A DNA stretch of 20,671 bases from Clostridiales bacterium (GTDB lineage Bacteria; Bacillota; Clostridia; Christensenellales; Aristaeellaceae), in contig SFHK01000043.1 of NCBI GenBank assembly GCA_004556395.1, positions 1 to 20,671 on the forward strand, in the 5' to 3' direction. A model generated the notes under the pieces. That model did no database searches and was not told where the DNA came from. It saw only the letters and a list, made by a program, of their open reading frames with translations. Below are positions 1 to 7,325 of this stretch, piece by piece. The first letter of the stretch is position 1. Every line of letters begins with the position of its first letter. A program made the position numbers and the translations under genes.

Positions 1-188
1 TCCATGTGCCGGTGGAGATACAACTCCGTACAATCGCTATGGACTTCTGGGCAAGCCTTGAGCATACCATCCGCTATAAGAAAAACTTGCCGATAAATGT
101 TGAAATCGAAACTGAACTGAAAGAGTGCGCCGATTCCAGCAGAGAGTGGGACAGCAAAATGGAGCGCCTTTTGCATCTCTTAACGTAA
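1..188 (+). CDS. Small alarmone synthetase (RelA/SpoT-domain GTP pyrophosphokinase), C-terminal fragment
   Basis: Only the C-terminal 61 or so residues are present; the gene enters from the left edge, with its first complete codon at base 3. The visible protein contains EIQLRTIAMDFWASLEH followed by RYKK, the hallmark end of the RelA/SpoT synthetase domain in stand-alone YjbM/YwaC-type enzymes. Family knowledge: these cytoplasmic enzymes transfer pyrophosphate from ATP to GTP or GDP to make (p)ppGpp, the stringent-response alarmone. The protein ends about 45 residues after the motif, with no room for TGS or ACT domains, which favours the small single-domain type over full-length Rel. The stop is TAA at 186-188, and a hairpin terminator follows 10 bases later. 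The N-terminal catalytic part lies outside the window. Confidence 0.85.
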   Translation, partial: HVPVEIQLRTIAMDFWASLEHTIRYKKNLPINVEIETELKECADSSREWDSKMERLLHLLT

Positions 189-197
189 TGTAGTAAG

Positions 198-239
198 TAT
201 AAAAGGACAAGCACTCATTCTGATGCTTGCCCTTTTATA
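198..239 (+). terminator. Rho-independent terminator after the alarmone synthetase gene
   Basis: A 16-base arm at 198-213 pairs with 224-239 around a 10-base loop, with a single mismatch near the middle. The right arm ends in TTTT. It sits 10 bases after the stop codon. The following bases up to about 400 show no gene or other structure I can support. Confidence 0.75.
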
Positions 240-400
240 TTAAGTTATGTCTCTGAATCATTCATGATAGACAAAAGGTACGTCTTCCAAGCGCAATCAG
301 TTCCTTATCTGTTCGGATTTCTGTGTATTTTCTTACCATTTCTCATGAAAAGTAAACTGCGGCATAAAGATCAACGTCATCGTAAATGTGATGCTAAAAG

Positions 401-446
401 GAAACGCCTGATTGCCCGCATTATAAGCAGACCATCAGGCCTTTTC
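401..446 (-). terminator. Candidate bidirectional terminator hairpin
   Basis: GCCTGAT at 406-412 pairs with ATCAGGC at 434-440. One mismatch and three further A-T pairs extend the stem outward, and the loop is 21 bases. T-rich runs follow the stem on both strands. On the minus strand it lies just after the recombinase remnant and could end the kdpDE transcript, because no hairpin is seen nearer to kdpE. The large loop makes the call tentative. Confidence 0.35.
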
Positions 447-457
447 GTTATTAGTAT

Positions 458-655
458 TTATTGTGGATACTCACATTTCATTCCGTTTCTGAAACAGAAC
501 CCCATGTGTCCGTCGTGTTGGATGATCACCTTATCCACCAGCGCCACGAACGCCCCCGGCTCGAATTCCACGCACTCTTTCTGCTCTTCCAGCATATAAA
601 GGAATATCTCGATGCGCTGCCGACGTTCTGCCTTCCTTTCTCGCGATCTGCCCGC
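458..655 (-). pseudogene. Serine site-specific recombinase, C-terminal remnant
   Basis: Directly after the kdpE stop codon the same minus-strand frame stays open for 65 codons and ends at TAA (458-460). The reading contains a helical charged stretch with FLYMLEEQKECV, then FVALVDKVIIQHDGHMGF, then FRNGMKCEY. This pattern, a coiled-coil exit followed by a V(D/E)KV...HxDGxxxFxFxNG strand pair, is typical of the extreme C-terminus of large serine recombinases on Firmicutes integrative elements. There is no start codon with a ribosome binding site and no catalytic or zinc-finger domain, so it is a fragment left by deletion. The family call rests on pattern recall and was not tested by a search. 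The shared frame with kdpE is probably a coincidence of the junction, though stop-codon readthrough would append this piece to KdpE. Confidence 0.6.
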
Positions 656-1357
656 TCAATCCACCTTCAGCATGCGATAGCCGATGCCGATGTGCGTTTG
701 AATATACTGCTGCTTTTTCCCGCCGCGTTCCAGCTTTTTGCGCAGCGTGGCCATGAACACCCGCAGGGAGGCAACGTCGTTTTCCCAGCTGCTGCCCCAA
801 ATCTGCTGCGTGATATAGGTATGTGTCAGAACCCTGCCTACATTCCGAGAGAGCAGGCACAGCAGCTTATACTCAATCGGCGTCAGGTGCAGTTCCTCTC
901 CATCAAGGAAAGCGCAGCCTGCAGCGTAGTCGATTTTCAGCGCGCCGTTCATAAAAACCGGCGACTCCCGCGCAAAATCCGTCTTCATCAGCGCCAGCCG
1001 GCGCTGCGTTACGCGCAGCCGCGCCAGCAGCTCCTCTACGGAAAATGGCTTGGTCAGATAATCGTCCGCGCCCGCGTCCAGCGCTTCAATCTTGTCGGAA
1101 TCCTCCGTTCGTGCGCTGATAACGATGATTGGCATGTTGGACCAGGAGCGAATTTTCCGAATCACGTCCACACCGTCCATATCAGGAAGGCCCAGATCCA
1201 GCAATACGACGTCCGGATTATGCGACAGCGCTTCCGTTATGGCGCCTGCGCCGTTTTGCGCGGAAAGATACTTATAGTCATGCGTTTTCAGCGTCGTAGC
1301 AATCAGGCTGCGCACCGGCGCGTCGTCTTCTACCACGAGAATCAGGGGTTTATTCAT
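656..1357 (-). CDS. kdpE: KdpE-type OmpR-family response regulator
   Basis: The 233-residue protein is a full-length OmpR/PhoB-type regulator. The receiver domain covers about residues 4-120, with acidic pocket D11/D12, phospho-acceptor D54 in VVLLDLGLPDMDG, S81 and K103 in LTKPF. The winged-helix DNA-binding domain covers about 130-230, with LTPIEYKLLCLL and a C-terminal GIGYRM. Family knowledge: KdpE is phosphorylated by KdpD and controls potassium-uptake genes under K+ limitation or osmotic stress. Its ATG overlaps the kdpD stop in ATGAATAA, and a GAGGTG ribosome binding site lies 7 bases upstream inside kdpD, so translation is coupled. No kdpFABC is in view, so the likely target is the ktr operon itself. 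A recombinase remnant starts right after the stop. Confidence 0.92.
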   Translation of the reverse strand: MNKPLILVVEDDAPVRSLIATTLKTHDYKYLSAQNGAGAITEALSHNPDVVLLDLGLPDMDGVDVIRKIRSWSNMPIIVISARTEDSDKIEALDAGADDYLTKPFSVEELLARLRVTQRRLALMKTDFARESPVFMNGALKIDYAAGCAFLDGEELHLTPIEYKLLCLLSRNVGRVLTHTYITQQIWGSSWENDVASLRVFMATLRKKLERGGKKQQYIQTHIGIGYRMLKVD

Positions 1358-3326
1358 TCAAATTCACCTCACTGAGCGGTACTGTAAAGGAAAAAACACA
1401 GCCGTGGGGAACGTTGTCCGTCAGAGAAATTGTTCCGCCATGAGCGTGAACAATGGCGCGGCAGAGTGCAAGCCCCAGACCGAGGCTGCGCCGGCTGTCG
1501 CCGACGGCGTTATCACCGGTAAAGAACATTTCAAATACGCGCTCCTTCAGTGCATCCGGAATACCCGGGCCATGGTCGCTGACCTGAAACACGGCAGCAC
1601 CGTCCCGACGCAGCACCGCGACATGAATCTCCGAACCCGGCGGCGTATACTTGATGGCGTTATTTACAAGATTCACCAGCACCTGAACGATCAGCCTTGC
1701 ATCCACCCGTATCAGCAGCGGTTCATCGCCGCAATCCGTCGTAACAGGATGTTCCGAACATCTGCGGTCGATATGCCGAAGCGCTTCTGAAACGACGTCC
1801 TCCGCGACCTGATCGGACAAATGCAGTTTGACGCTCCCGTCAGCCATTTTGGTAATGGAAAGAAGATTTTCCACAAGCTCCGTCAGCCACTGCGCGTCGT
1901 CATAAATATCCGTAAAAATCCGCATCCGCGTCGCACAGTCCAAAGCTTCGAAGCTGTGTATCAGCGTATCCGCGTTGCCGGAAATTGAGGTCAGCGGCGT
2001 TCGCAGATCGTGTGAAATGGAGCGGAGAAGATTGGCACGGAGCTGCTCGTTCTTGGCGAGTACGGCGGCTTTTTCCTTTTCCTCCGCGTTGCGCAGGCTT
2101 TCCAGCGCCAGCGCGCACTCGCCGAGGATAGAGAGAAGAATGCTATAGGCAAACGCGTCTATCGGCGTCTGCCTGTCCACAAAAACGCCGATCACGCCGT
2201 AAACCTGCTGAGCGGTGCGAATGGCAAGATACAGCCGGCGCGCATTCGAATACTGGCCAGTTGTCGCACCGGCACGTCTGCGATTTTCCCAAACCCAGCA
2301 GACGACCTCCCGTTCTTCATCTGCCGGCGATATATCGCAAGGAGCGCCACCTCCCGCCGGATACAGGATTCCGGAAGAAAGCGCCCCGTTCTGCGCCGGA
2401 TAAATCAGAAGGTCGCACTGCAGAAGCCGCTGCAGCTGCGCCGCGGTTGACTGATAGATTTCGCCGGGCGACTGCGCCTTCTGAAGCCTCTGATTCGTGT
2501 CGAACAGGATTTTCGTCCGATACGCGTCTCGCGCGGAAAGCTGCGCGTGCGCCTTCAGCTTTGCCGCCAGCGTACCGGTCAGAAGCGCCGAACACAGCAT
2601 TACTGCAAAGGTGACGGGATAACCCGTATCGTAAGCGCGCAGTGAAAGATGCGGTTCCGTGAGAAAAAAGTTAAACAGAACCACGCTCAGAATGGAAGCA
2701 AGCGCGCCGCAGAAATAACCGCTGGTAAAAACCGACGTCAGCAGAACGGCCAGAAGGTATACCGCGATGATATTCGCGTCTGTGAATCCCCAGTGGGCAA
2801 ACATCCAGCCGACCGCCGTTGCGGCGGACAGGAGTCCCATCGTCAGCGCAAGATCCCGGATGCCTGGCATGTTCGTACAACTGTGCCTTATTCTGTGCCG
2901 GAGACGATAAACCTCCGCGTCCGGAATGATGTAAATATCCAGTTGGGGTGCAAGCTCGATCAGGCGTTCCGTCAGCGTCGGTCTGCTCCAAAAATGACGC
3001 CGCCGCGCAACACTTCGTCCGATGATCACTCTGGTCGCGCCGGAAAGCCGTGCGTATTCCGCAATCTGTGTCGCCACATCTTCACCATGGGTGGTGACAA
3101 TTTCCGCACCGAGCCGCTCCGCAAGGAGGGTATTCGCCTGAAGGCGCGACCGATCTTCTGCGTTCATGCCTGCGGCGTCGGGCGTCTGTACATATAGCGC
3201 GGTAAGATTGCCGCCGAAGGCGCGCGCCATTTGTGCCGCCGTACACACAATGCGCTCATTGGAAGGAGAAGAGGACAGACATACCAGAATATGCTCGTTC
3301 TGTCGATCGCCGGACATTTTCCGCAT
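1350..3326 (-). CDS. kdpD: KdpD-like sensor histidine kinase lacking the N-terminal KdpD domain
   Basis: The protein has 658 residues, against about 890 in classical KdpD. It begins directly with the universal-stress-protein-like domain (about residues 10-137, ending in IIGRSVARRRHFWSR...IYIIPD). Next come four membrane segments of the DUF4118 type (about 158-255) and a GAF-like region (about 275-410). The kinase core has the phospho-acceptor H439 in SISHDLRTPLTSI, N-box N556, G1 box DHGPGIP at 584-590 and G2 box GLGLA at 616-620. The usual N-terminal domain with its Walker A loop is absent. The ATG follows the site AAGGCGGTGAG at 7 bases, with a TATAAT box just upstream, so the short form is probably real and not a missed start. 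Inference: it senses K+ or turgor state and phosphorylates the KdpE next to it. Confidence 0.9.
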   Translation of the reverse strand: MRKMSGDRQNEHILVCLSSSPSNERIVCTAAQMARAFGGNLTALYVQTPDAAGMNAEDRSRLQANTLLAERLGAEIVTTHGEDVATQIAEYARLSGATRVIIGRSVARRRHFWSRPTLTERLIELAPQLDIYIIPDAEVYRLRHRIRHSCTNMPGIRDLALTMGLLSAATAVGWMFAHWGFTDANIIAVYLLAVLLTSVFTSGYFCGALASILSVVLFNFFLTEPHLSLRAYDTGYPVTFAVMLCSALLTGTLAAKLKAHAQLSARDAYRTKILFDTNQRLQKAQSPGEIYQSTAAQLQRLLQCDLLIYPAQNGALSSGILYPAGGGAPCDISPADEEREVVCWVWENRRRAGATTGQYSNARRLYLAIRTAQQVYGVIGVFVDRQTPIDAFAYSILLSILGECALALESLRNAEEKEKAAVLAKNEQLRANLLRSISHDLRTPLTSISGNADTLIHSFEALDCATRMRIFTDIYDDAQWLTELVENLLSITKMADGSVKLHLSDQVAEDVVSEALRHIDRRCSEHPVTTDCGDEPLLIRVDARLIVQVLVNLVNNAIKYTPPGSEIHVAVLRRDGAAVFQVSDHGPGIPDALKERVFEMFFTGDNAVGDSRRSLGLGLALCRAIVHAHGGTISLTDNVPHGCVFSFTVPLSEVNLNE

Positions 3327-3349
3327 AATCTCACCGCCTTTTCGCCCCT

Positions 3350-3358
3350 ATTATAGCA
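3350..3358 (-). promoter_or_regulatory. Candidate internal promoter for kdpDE (extended -10)
   Basis: On the minus strand TGCTATAAT forms an extended -10 element, with TATAAT at 3350-3355, about 24 bases before the kdpD start. No good -35 is seen at 16-18 bases, as is common for extended -10 promoters. It lies in the gap between the 93-aa gene and kdpD and could supply the regulators independently of the transporter genes. Confidence 0.5.
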
Positions 3359-3375
3359 CGGAAATGTGAACGCTT

Positions 3376-3657
3376 CTACCGCTTCTCAACCTCTGCCTGC
3401 AGGGGACAAAAGCGCTCCGGATCATAGATCAGAATTTTCACTCGCGCATGACTTGCACAGAAGACGCGCCGCTGCTCCTCCAGCGTTTCACTGGGCGTCG
3501 TTCCCTCCAGAACCACGCAGGACGGTTCCGGGCGCTGCGTTTCTTCCTGAAAAATCCGCTTCTGGTTTTCATCGAGAAAGCGATCCAGCCTCTTCATCAA
3601 AAACCATCCAAATATAATTGCCGCCAATACTGTCAAACACAGTACCGCATCGATCAC
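3376..3657 (-). CDS. Small single-pass membrane protein in the ktr-kdp operon, unknown function
   Basis: The 93-residue product starts at a GTG, with GGCGGTGA a few bases upstream overlapping the end of ktrA. Residues 2-20 form one hydrophobic membrane segment, followed by a basic patch KRLDR. The rest is charged and probably cytoplasmic, with two cysteines (C47 and C67) and a short LIYDP stretch. I do not recognise a family. It begins 17 bases after ktrA and ends 49 bases before kdpD, so it belongs to the same operon. Inference from position only: it may be an accessory of the Ktr transporter or link transporter and sensor. It could also be an unrelated passenger. Confidence 0.65.
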   Translation of the reverse strand: MIDAVLCLTVLAAIIFGWFLMKRLDRFLDENQKRIFQEETQRPEPSCVVLEGTTPSETLEEQRRVFCASHARVKILIYDPERFCPLQAEVEKR

Positions 3658-3674
3658 TGATGGTCACCGCCGTT

Positions 3675-4322
3675 TCAGATGTGGAAGCATTTGTGCAGCG
3701 CCTTATAATCTCCAAGCGCCAGAATGGTTGCGTCGCGGGGCAGCGTCGTTTCCGAGGTGACGGCGACGTCTGTTTTGCCCGCGCGTTTTACGCCGAGAAT
3801 ATTTACGCCAAACCGCCGGCGAACATCCAGTTCTCCAATGGTTTTCCCCGCCCATGATTCCGGAATTTCGACCTCAAAGATCGCGTGCTGATCATCGATT
3901 TCCATAAAATCAAAGATATGATCGGACGCATAGCGAATCGCCGCCCATTTCGCAACCTGCTTTTCAGGATAAACCACATGATCCGCGCCGTTGCGAAGCA
4001 GAAACTTTGCCTGTACATCGCGTTCCGCGCGGGCAACCACGCATCGTGCGCCCAGTTCCTTGAGCAGCGACGCCGTTTCCAGCGAGTTCTGAAAGCTTCC
4101 GCCGATGGTCACGATGCACACGTCGAAGTTTGCGACGCCCAGGGAACGCAGGAAATCCTCGCTGGTGCTGTCTCCAATCTGGGCATTTGTAACGAAGGGC
4201 AGCAGATCGTTGATGCGCTCCTCGTTTATGTCTACCGCCATCACCTGATGGCCGAGCTGTGTCAGCTGTTCCGCCATATGCCGGCCAAAGCGTCCCGCAC
4301 CGATCAGCAAAATATTTTTCAT
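3675..4322 (-). CDS. ktrA: KtrA/TrkA-type RCK subunit of a potassium uptake system
   Basis: The 215-residue protein has the layout of a single-RCK KtrA gating ring subunit. The Rossmann-type RCK_N domain (about residues 1-125) carries the nucleotide loop GAGRFG at 8-13, acidic D31 at the end of the second strand, and GD at 50-51. The RCK_C domain (about 135-215) follows, with the ligand region VEIPESWAGKTIGELDVRRR. Family knowledge: an octameric ring of KtrA sits under the KtrB dimer and opens it in response to ATP/ADP, while the C-domain often binds c-di-AMP. The start follows the site AGGGGGAAG. The gene begins 15 bases after ktrB, which confirms the pairing. I see no missing key residue. 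Confidence 0.92.
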   Translation of the reverse strand: MKNILLIGAGRFGRHMAEQLTQLGHQVMAVDINEERINDLLPFVTNAQIGDSTSEDFLRSLGVANFDVCIVTIGGSFQNSLETASLLKELGARCVVARAERDVQAKFLLRNGADHVVYPEKQVAKWAAIRYASDHIFDFMEIDDQHAIFEVEIPESWAGKTIGELDVRRRFGVNILGVKRAGKTDVAVTSETTLPRDATILALGDYKALHKCFHI

Positions 4323-4337
4323 TGAAAGCTTCCCCCT

Positions 4338-5678
4338 TTATCCCACGGTAATTCTTTCCTGCGGCAGCTTCGCCGCGCTCTTTTTTTCGCCGGACAACGC
4401 CGCATAAATGAGCGTCAGTCCGCCGACTCTTCCCAGATACATCAGCGCGATCAGCACCAGCCTCGAAGGAATATGAAGCTGAGGGGTAATGCCCAGCGTC
4501 AATCCGACTGTTCCAACCGCCGACGCTGTTTCGTACAAGCAGCTTGCCAGCGGCAGGCCTTCAAGAACGCTGATTAAAACTGCGCCGCCAAGGAACAGCG
4601 TCAGATACAGCGTCAGAAGCGTCGCAGCATTTCGGACGGCTTCATTATCGATTCTCCGTCCAAAGAGCCGCGCGCTGTCCTGCCTGTGAAAAGAAGCTGA
4701 GGCGTTGGCCAGCAGAACCGCCAGCGTGGTGGTCTTCATGCCGCCGGCTGTGGATCCGGGGGAGCCGCCGATCAGCATCAGCCCGATCATGATCGCCTGA
4801 GACGCACCGGTCATTGCAGTGAGATCAACGGTGTTGAACCCCGCAGTTCTCGGCGTTACCGACTGAAACAGCGCGGCCAGCAGCCGTTCGTCCGACGGAA
4901 GCGCCGCAAAATCCGCGAAAAAGAAATAGATGGCTGGAAGAACAATCAGCAGCAATGTGGTCGTGAGGATCACTTTGCTCTGCATCCTGTAGCGCCGAAA
5001 GTGCAGCCGATGCCCGCATATGTCGTCCCACGTCAGAAAGCCGACGCCACCAATCACGATCAGCAGCATAATCGTAATATTGACGGCAGCATTCTGCGCG
5101 TATCCGGTGAGGGAGGGATACTGGTGATTTCCGCTTCCCAAAATGTCAAAGCCGGCATTGCAGAACGCGGAAACCGAATGAAATACCGCCAGCCAAACAC
5201 CGCGCCAGCCATAATCCCGGCAAAACACCGGGAGCATTGCGGCCGCGCCGAGCGCTTCGATCAGAAAGGTGCCCCGCAGAATAAACCGCGTCAGCCGAAC
5301 AATTCCGCCCACCTTCGGCGCAGAAATTGCATCCTGCATGGCGCTGCGCTGCATCAGGGAAATCTTCCGTCCGGAAAGCAGTGCGAACGACGCCGCCACA
5401 GTCACCACGCCCAGGCCGCCGATCTGTATCAACGCAAGAATTACCGTCTGTCCAAAGCCGGACCAGTAGCTCCCTGTGTCCTGTACCACCAGTCCCGTCA
5501 CGCATACGGCGGAGGTTGCGGTAAACAGCGATTCGTCAAACGGCGTTATACGCCTGTCCGCGGCGGAAATCGGCAGCGTCAGCAGCAGGGCTCCAAGCAG
5601 TATCACGCCCGCAAAGCCCAGCGCGATCATCTGAAAGGTTGACAGACGGCGTTTGATTCGAATGGTTCTTTCCAGCAT
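4338..5678 (-). CDS. ktrB: KtrB/TrkH-type potassium uptake channel subunit
   Basis: The 446-residue membrane protein shows the four pore-loop pseudo-repeats of the SKT superfamily. Each carries a selectivity-filter glycine: CVTGL (G62), FCNAGFD (G176), PRTAGFNT (G280) and GTVGLT (G392). The intramembrane loop of the third repeat is recognisable as GGSPGSTAGGMKTTT, and about eight membrane helices surround the loops. Family knowledge: it is a homodimeric K+ channel (often Na+-dependent) in the plasma membrane, regulated by KtrA. The length matches KtrB better than the longer proteobacterial TrkH. The ATG follows AGAAGGAG by 9 bases. It is the first gene of the operon and has a candidate promoter about 30 bases upstream, so there is no room for a ydaO-type riboswitch leader. 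Confidence 0.93.
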   Translation of the reverse strand: MLERTIRIKRRLSTFQMIALGFAGVILLGALLLTLPISAADRRITPFDESLFTATSAVCVTGLVVQDTGSYWSGFGQTVILALIQIGGLGVVTVAASFALLSGRKISLMQRSAMQDAISAPKVGGIVRLTRFILRGTFLIEALGAAAMLPVFCRDYGWRGVWLAVFHSVSAFCNAGFDILGSGNHQYPSLTGYAQNAAVNITIMLLIVIGGVGFLTWDDICGHRLHFRRYRMQSKVILTTTLLLIVLPAIYFFFADFAALPSDERLLAALFQSVTPRTAGFNTVDLTAMTGASQAIMIGLMLIGGSPGSTAGGMKTTTLAVLLANASASFHRQDSARLFGRRIDNEAVRNAATLLTLYLTLFLGGAVLISVLEGLPLASCLYETASAVGTVGLTLGITPQLHIPSRLVLIALMYLGRVGGLTLIYAALSGEKKSAAKLPQERITVG

Positions 5679-5707
5679 AAGTCGACTCCTTCTGTACGGT
5701 TTTCTGT

Positions 5708-5764
5708 ATCATACCAGAACCCGCTTTAAGATGGCCTAAGAACATCACGTTTGAAATTAAGGCC
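5708..5764 (-). promoter_or_regulatory. Candidate ktr operon promoter with upstream inverted repeat
   Basis: On the minus strand TGGTATGAT gives an extended -10 element (TATGAT at 5708-5713), about 30 bases before the ktrB start. Upstream, GGCCTAAG at 5733-5740 and TTAAGGCC at 5757-5764 form an imperfect inverted repeat with one inserted base. It is centred near -48 relative to the expected start of transcription. This is a typical position for an activator such as KdpE, but the link is inferred from position only. Confidence 0.45.
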
Positions 5765-6149
5765 GCATAAAGACGATGCGGTGCTTGCACTTTTGTGAAA
5801 TCTTATCGAACATTCTTGACTTCAATCTGGCCGGGCAGAGCTTCTTCCATACCGATTTCGATGCGACGCTCAAGGATGGTTTACGGCGACGCCGTGAATC
5901 TGGACAGCCTTGTAGTTGAAGGCGGCGTCGTGGAATAACGCCAACGGAAACGCTTGAGCAGAAAACACTCCGCCAAATAACACTGTGCAGGACAGAAACG
6001 GCAGGCTCAGGATCCTTACAATTCTGAGCCTGCCGTTTTATTCTTTTATTCTTAATACACTACAGAATCACGGCAAGGGCACAGCTGTCGGCTGTGCCAA
6101 AATGAAACTCGTCTCACGGAAAATCGCGCAGAGAATCTACCCGGCATTT
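5765..6149. other. Gene-free, decayed intergenic stretch
   Basis: I find no intact gene here. Two short coding-like scraps overlap on opposite strands. A minus-strand run of about 25 codons ends at TAA near 5806 and includes ERRIEIGMEEALPGQIEV. A plus-strand run from an ATG near 5877 ends at TAA 5937-5939 and includes GDAVNLDSLVVEGGVVE. Neither has a ribosome binding site or a family I recognise. A strong plus-strand terminator at 5996 suggests that a plus-strand gene once ended here. Confidence 0.4.
5996..6044 (+). terminator. Strong rho-independent terminator of a lost plus-strand gene
   Basis: A perfect 15-base arm AAACGGCAGGCTCAG (5996-6010) pairs with 6024-6038 around a 13-base loop and is followed by a T-rich run on the plus strand only. 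No intact plus-strand gene lies upstream. It therefore looks like the surviving end of a deleted transcription unit, and it also insulates the operon that follows. Confidence 0.8.
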
Positions 6150-6260
6150 TGCGATTAAAGCAATAACGAAGGCATGCAGCACTTTTCCACCAGTTTCAAA
6201 GCATTCACTGGCCTTTCGCCGCACGAATGGCTGATGAACAGCCAACCCAATCGGACGTAA
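6141..6260 (+). pseudogene. AraC-family transcription regulator, C-terminal remnant
   Basis: The plus strand reads MQHFSTSFKAFTGLSPHEWL and ends at TAA 6258-6260. This is the second helix-turn-helix of AraC/XylS regulators, whose consensus is YFSxxFKxxxGxSPxEY. Just upstream, in another frame, FAIKAI resembles the preceding helix, which points to a frameshift near 6160. Nothing earlier is recognisable. AraC-type activators often sit next to sugar operons, so this may be the dead regulator of the kinase operon that starts 110 bases downstream. That link is inference. Confidence 0.65.
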
Positions 6261-6326
6261 ATTGAGGTTCGGTTCATTTTCTTTGAAAGAAACTTACTTT
6301 CTGCCTATACAATCGCGCCGGTTTTA

Positions 6327-6335
6327 TGCTATAAT
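6327..6335 (+). promoter_or_regulatory. Promoter of the GlcNAc-kinase operon (extended -10)
   Basis: TGCTATAAT at 6327-6335 is a perfect extended -10 element, 38 bases before the chosen kinase start and about 23 bases before its ribosome binding site AAAGGTGG (6358-6365). The region 16-18 bases upstream has only a weak -35. No clear operator is seen around it. Confidence 0.65.
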
Positions 6336-6372
6336 GGCGCTGGCTCAATGCTTTCATAAAGGTGGAACGGCC

Positions 6373-7323
6373 ATGAACTTTGTTTCGGTGGACGGCGGCG
6401 GCACGAAGCTGAACGCCATCTGGTTTGACGAAAAACTGAATCTGCTGGGGCGGGCGCGCGCGCCGGGCGTGAACAGCACCATTACGCCCCGCGAGGAATA
6501 CCGCGCGCACATTCGAAGCTGCTTTGACGCGCTGTTCGGCGGCCGCGCGCCGAAGGTGATCGACGAGCTGTTCGTCATCTGCGGCAGCGGGCCGGACTAC
6601 GCGGACTGCCTGCCCGAGGGAACGACGCTTTCGAAGATGAATTCGCTGGCGGAAATTCACGGCGGTCTCTTAGCCGGGCGCGGGCTGCGCGACGGCATTC
6701 TGGTCATCGCGGGCACGGGCTCGAACATTCACCTGTGCGAAAACGGCCGGACAACGGACTATGTGGGCGGCGTCGGCGCGATTCTGGGCGACGAGGGCAG
6801 CGGCGTATGGATGGCGCGGCAGGCGGCGCAGGCGGCGGTTCGCTGCGGCTTCGGCTGGGGCGAGCGGACGCTGTTCACCGACATGCTCATCCACCGGCTG
6901 CACCTGAAGAACATCGCGGGGCTGGTCAACTATCTTTACGACAGCCCGTCGCCGTTTCAGCGGCTGGGGCTTCTGCTTCCGCTGGCGGGCGAGGCGGCGC
7001 GCGCGGGCGACCGCGCGATGCTGGAGGTATTCGCGCGCGGCGGCGAAATGCTGGCGCGGCAGACGCTGGCGCTGATCGACCGGCATCCCGAATTTCGCGG
7101 CAGCATCGTGATCTGCGGCGGCGCGTGGAAGGCGCATCCGGCAACGTTCGAGCGCTTTTCGGCGATTGTCGGCGAAAAGCATCCGTCGCTTCCCATCTGC
7201 CGGCCGTGGTTCGAGCACGTGCTCGCCGGGCCGATGGACATGCTTCTGCGAATGGGCTTCGCGCCCGAGGACGCGCACGCGCGGCTGCTGGAAACATTTC
7301 CGGACTATGAATGGAGGGCATGA
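6373..7323 (+). CDS. N-acetylglucosamine kinase-like protein (BadF/BadG/BcrA/BcrD ATPase family)
   Basis: The 316-residue protein opens with SVDGGGTKLNAIWFD (D7, GGGTK 8-12), the phosphate-1 loop of the actin/hexokinase fold. It has AGTGSN at 113-118, GAILGDEGSG at 135-144 and a late ICGGAWKA loop, the pattern of bacterial and eukaryotic GlcNAc kinases of the BadF-type ATPase family. Likely reaction: ATP-dependent phosphorylation of an N-acetylated hexosamine or related sugar in the cytoplasm. The exact substrate is not fixed by sequence. The frame is open from further upstream, but only the ATG at 6373 has a ribosome binding site and starts the fold correctly. It is the first gene of a five-gene operon. 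The GGAGGG site for the next gene lies inside its last codons. Confidence 0.85.
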   Translation: MNFVSVDGGGTKLNAIWFDEKLNLLGRARAPGVNSTITPREEYRAHIRSCFDALFGGRAPKVIDELFVICGSGPDYADCLPEGTTLSKMNSLAEIHGGLLAGRGLRDGILVIAGTGSNIHLCENGRTTDYVGGVGAILGDEGSGVWMARQAAQAAVRCGFGWGERTLFTDMLIHRLHLKNIAGLVNYLYDSPSPFQRLGLLLPLAGEAARAGDRAMLEVFARGGEMLARQTLALIDRHPEFRGSIVICGGAWKAHPATFERFSAIVGEKHPSLPICRPWFEHVLAGPMDMLLRMGFAPEDAHARLLETFPDYEWRA

Positions 7324-7325
7324 AC

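Noticed and set aside
461..1375. 304-codon plus-strand open frame opposite kdpE
   Set aside because: It mirrors kdpE, whose receiver and winged-helix motifs are complete; the plus frame shows no family.
5679..5800. ydaO-type c-di-AMP riboswitch before ktrB
   Set aside because: The distance from the candidate promoter to the start codon is about 30 bases, too short for such an element, and no matching structure was seen.
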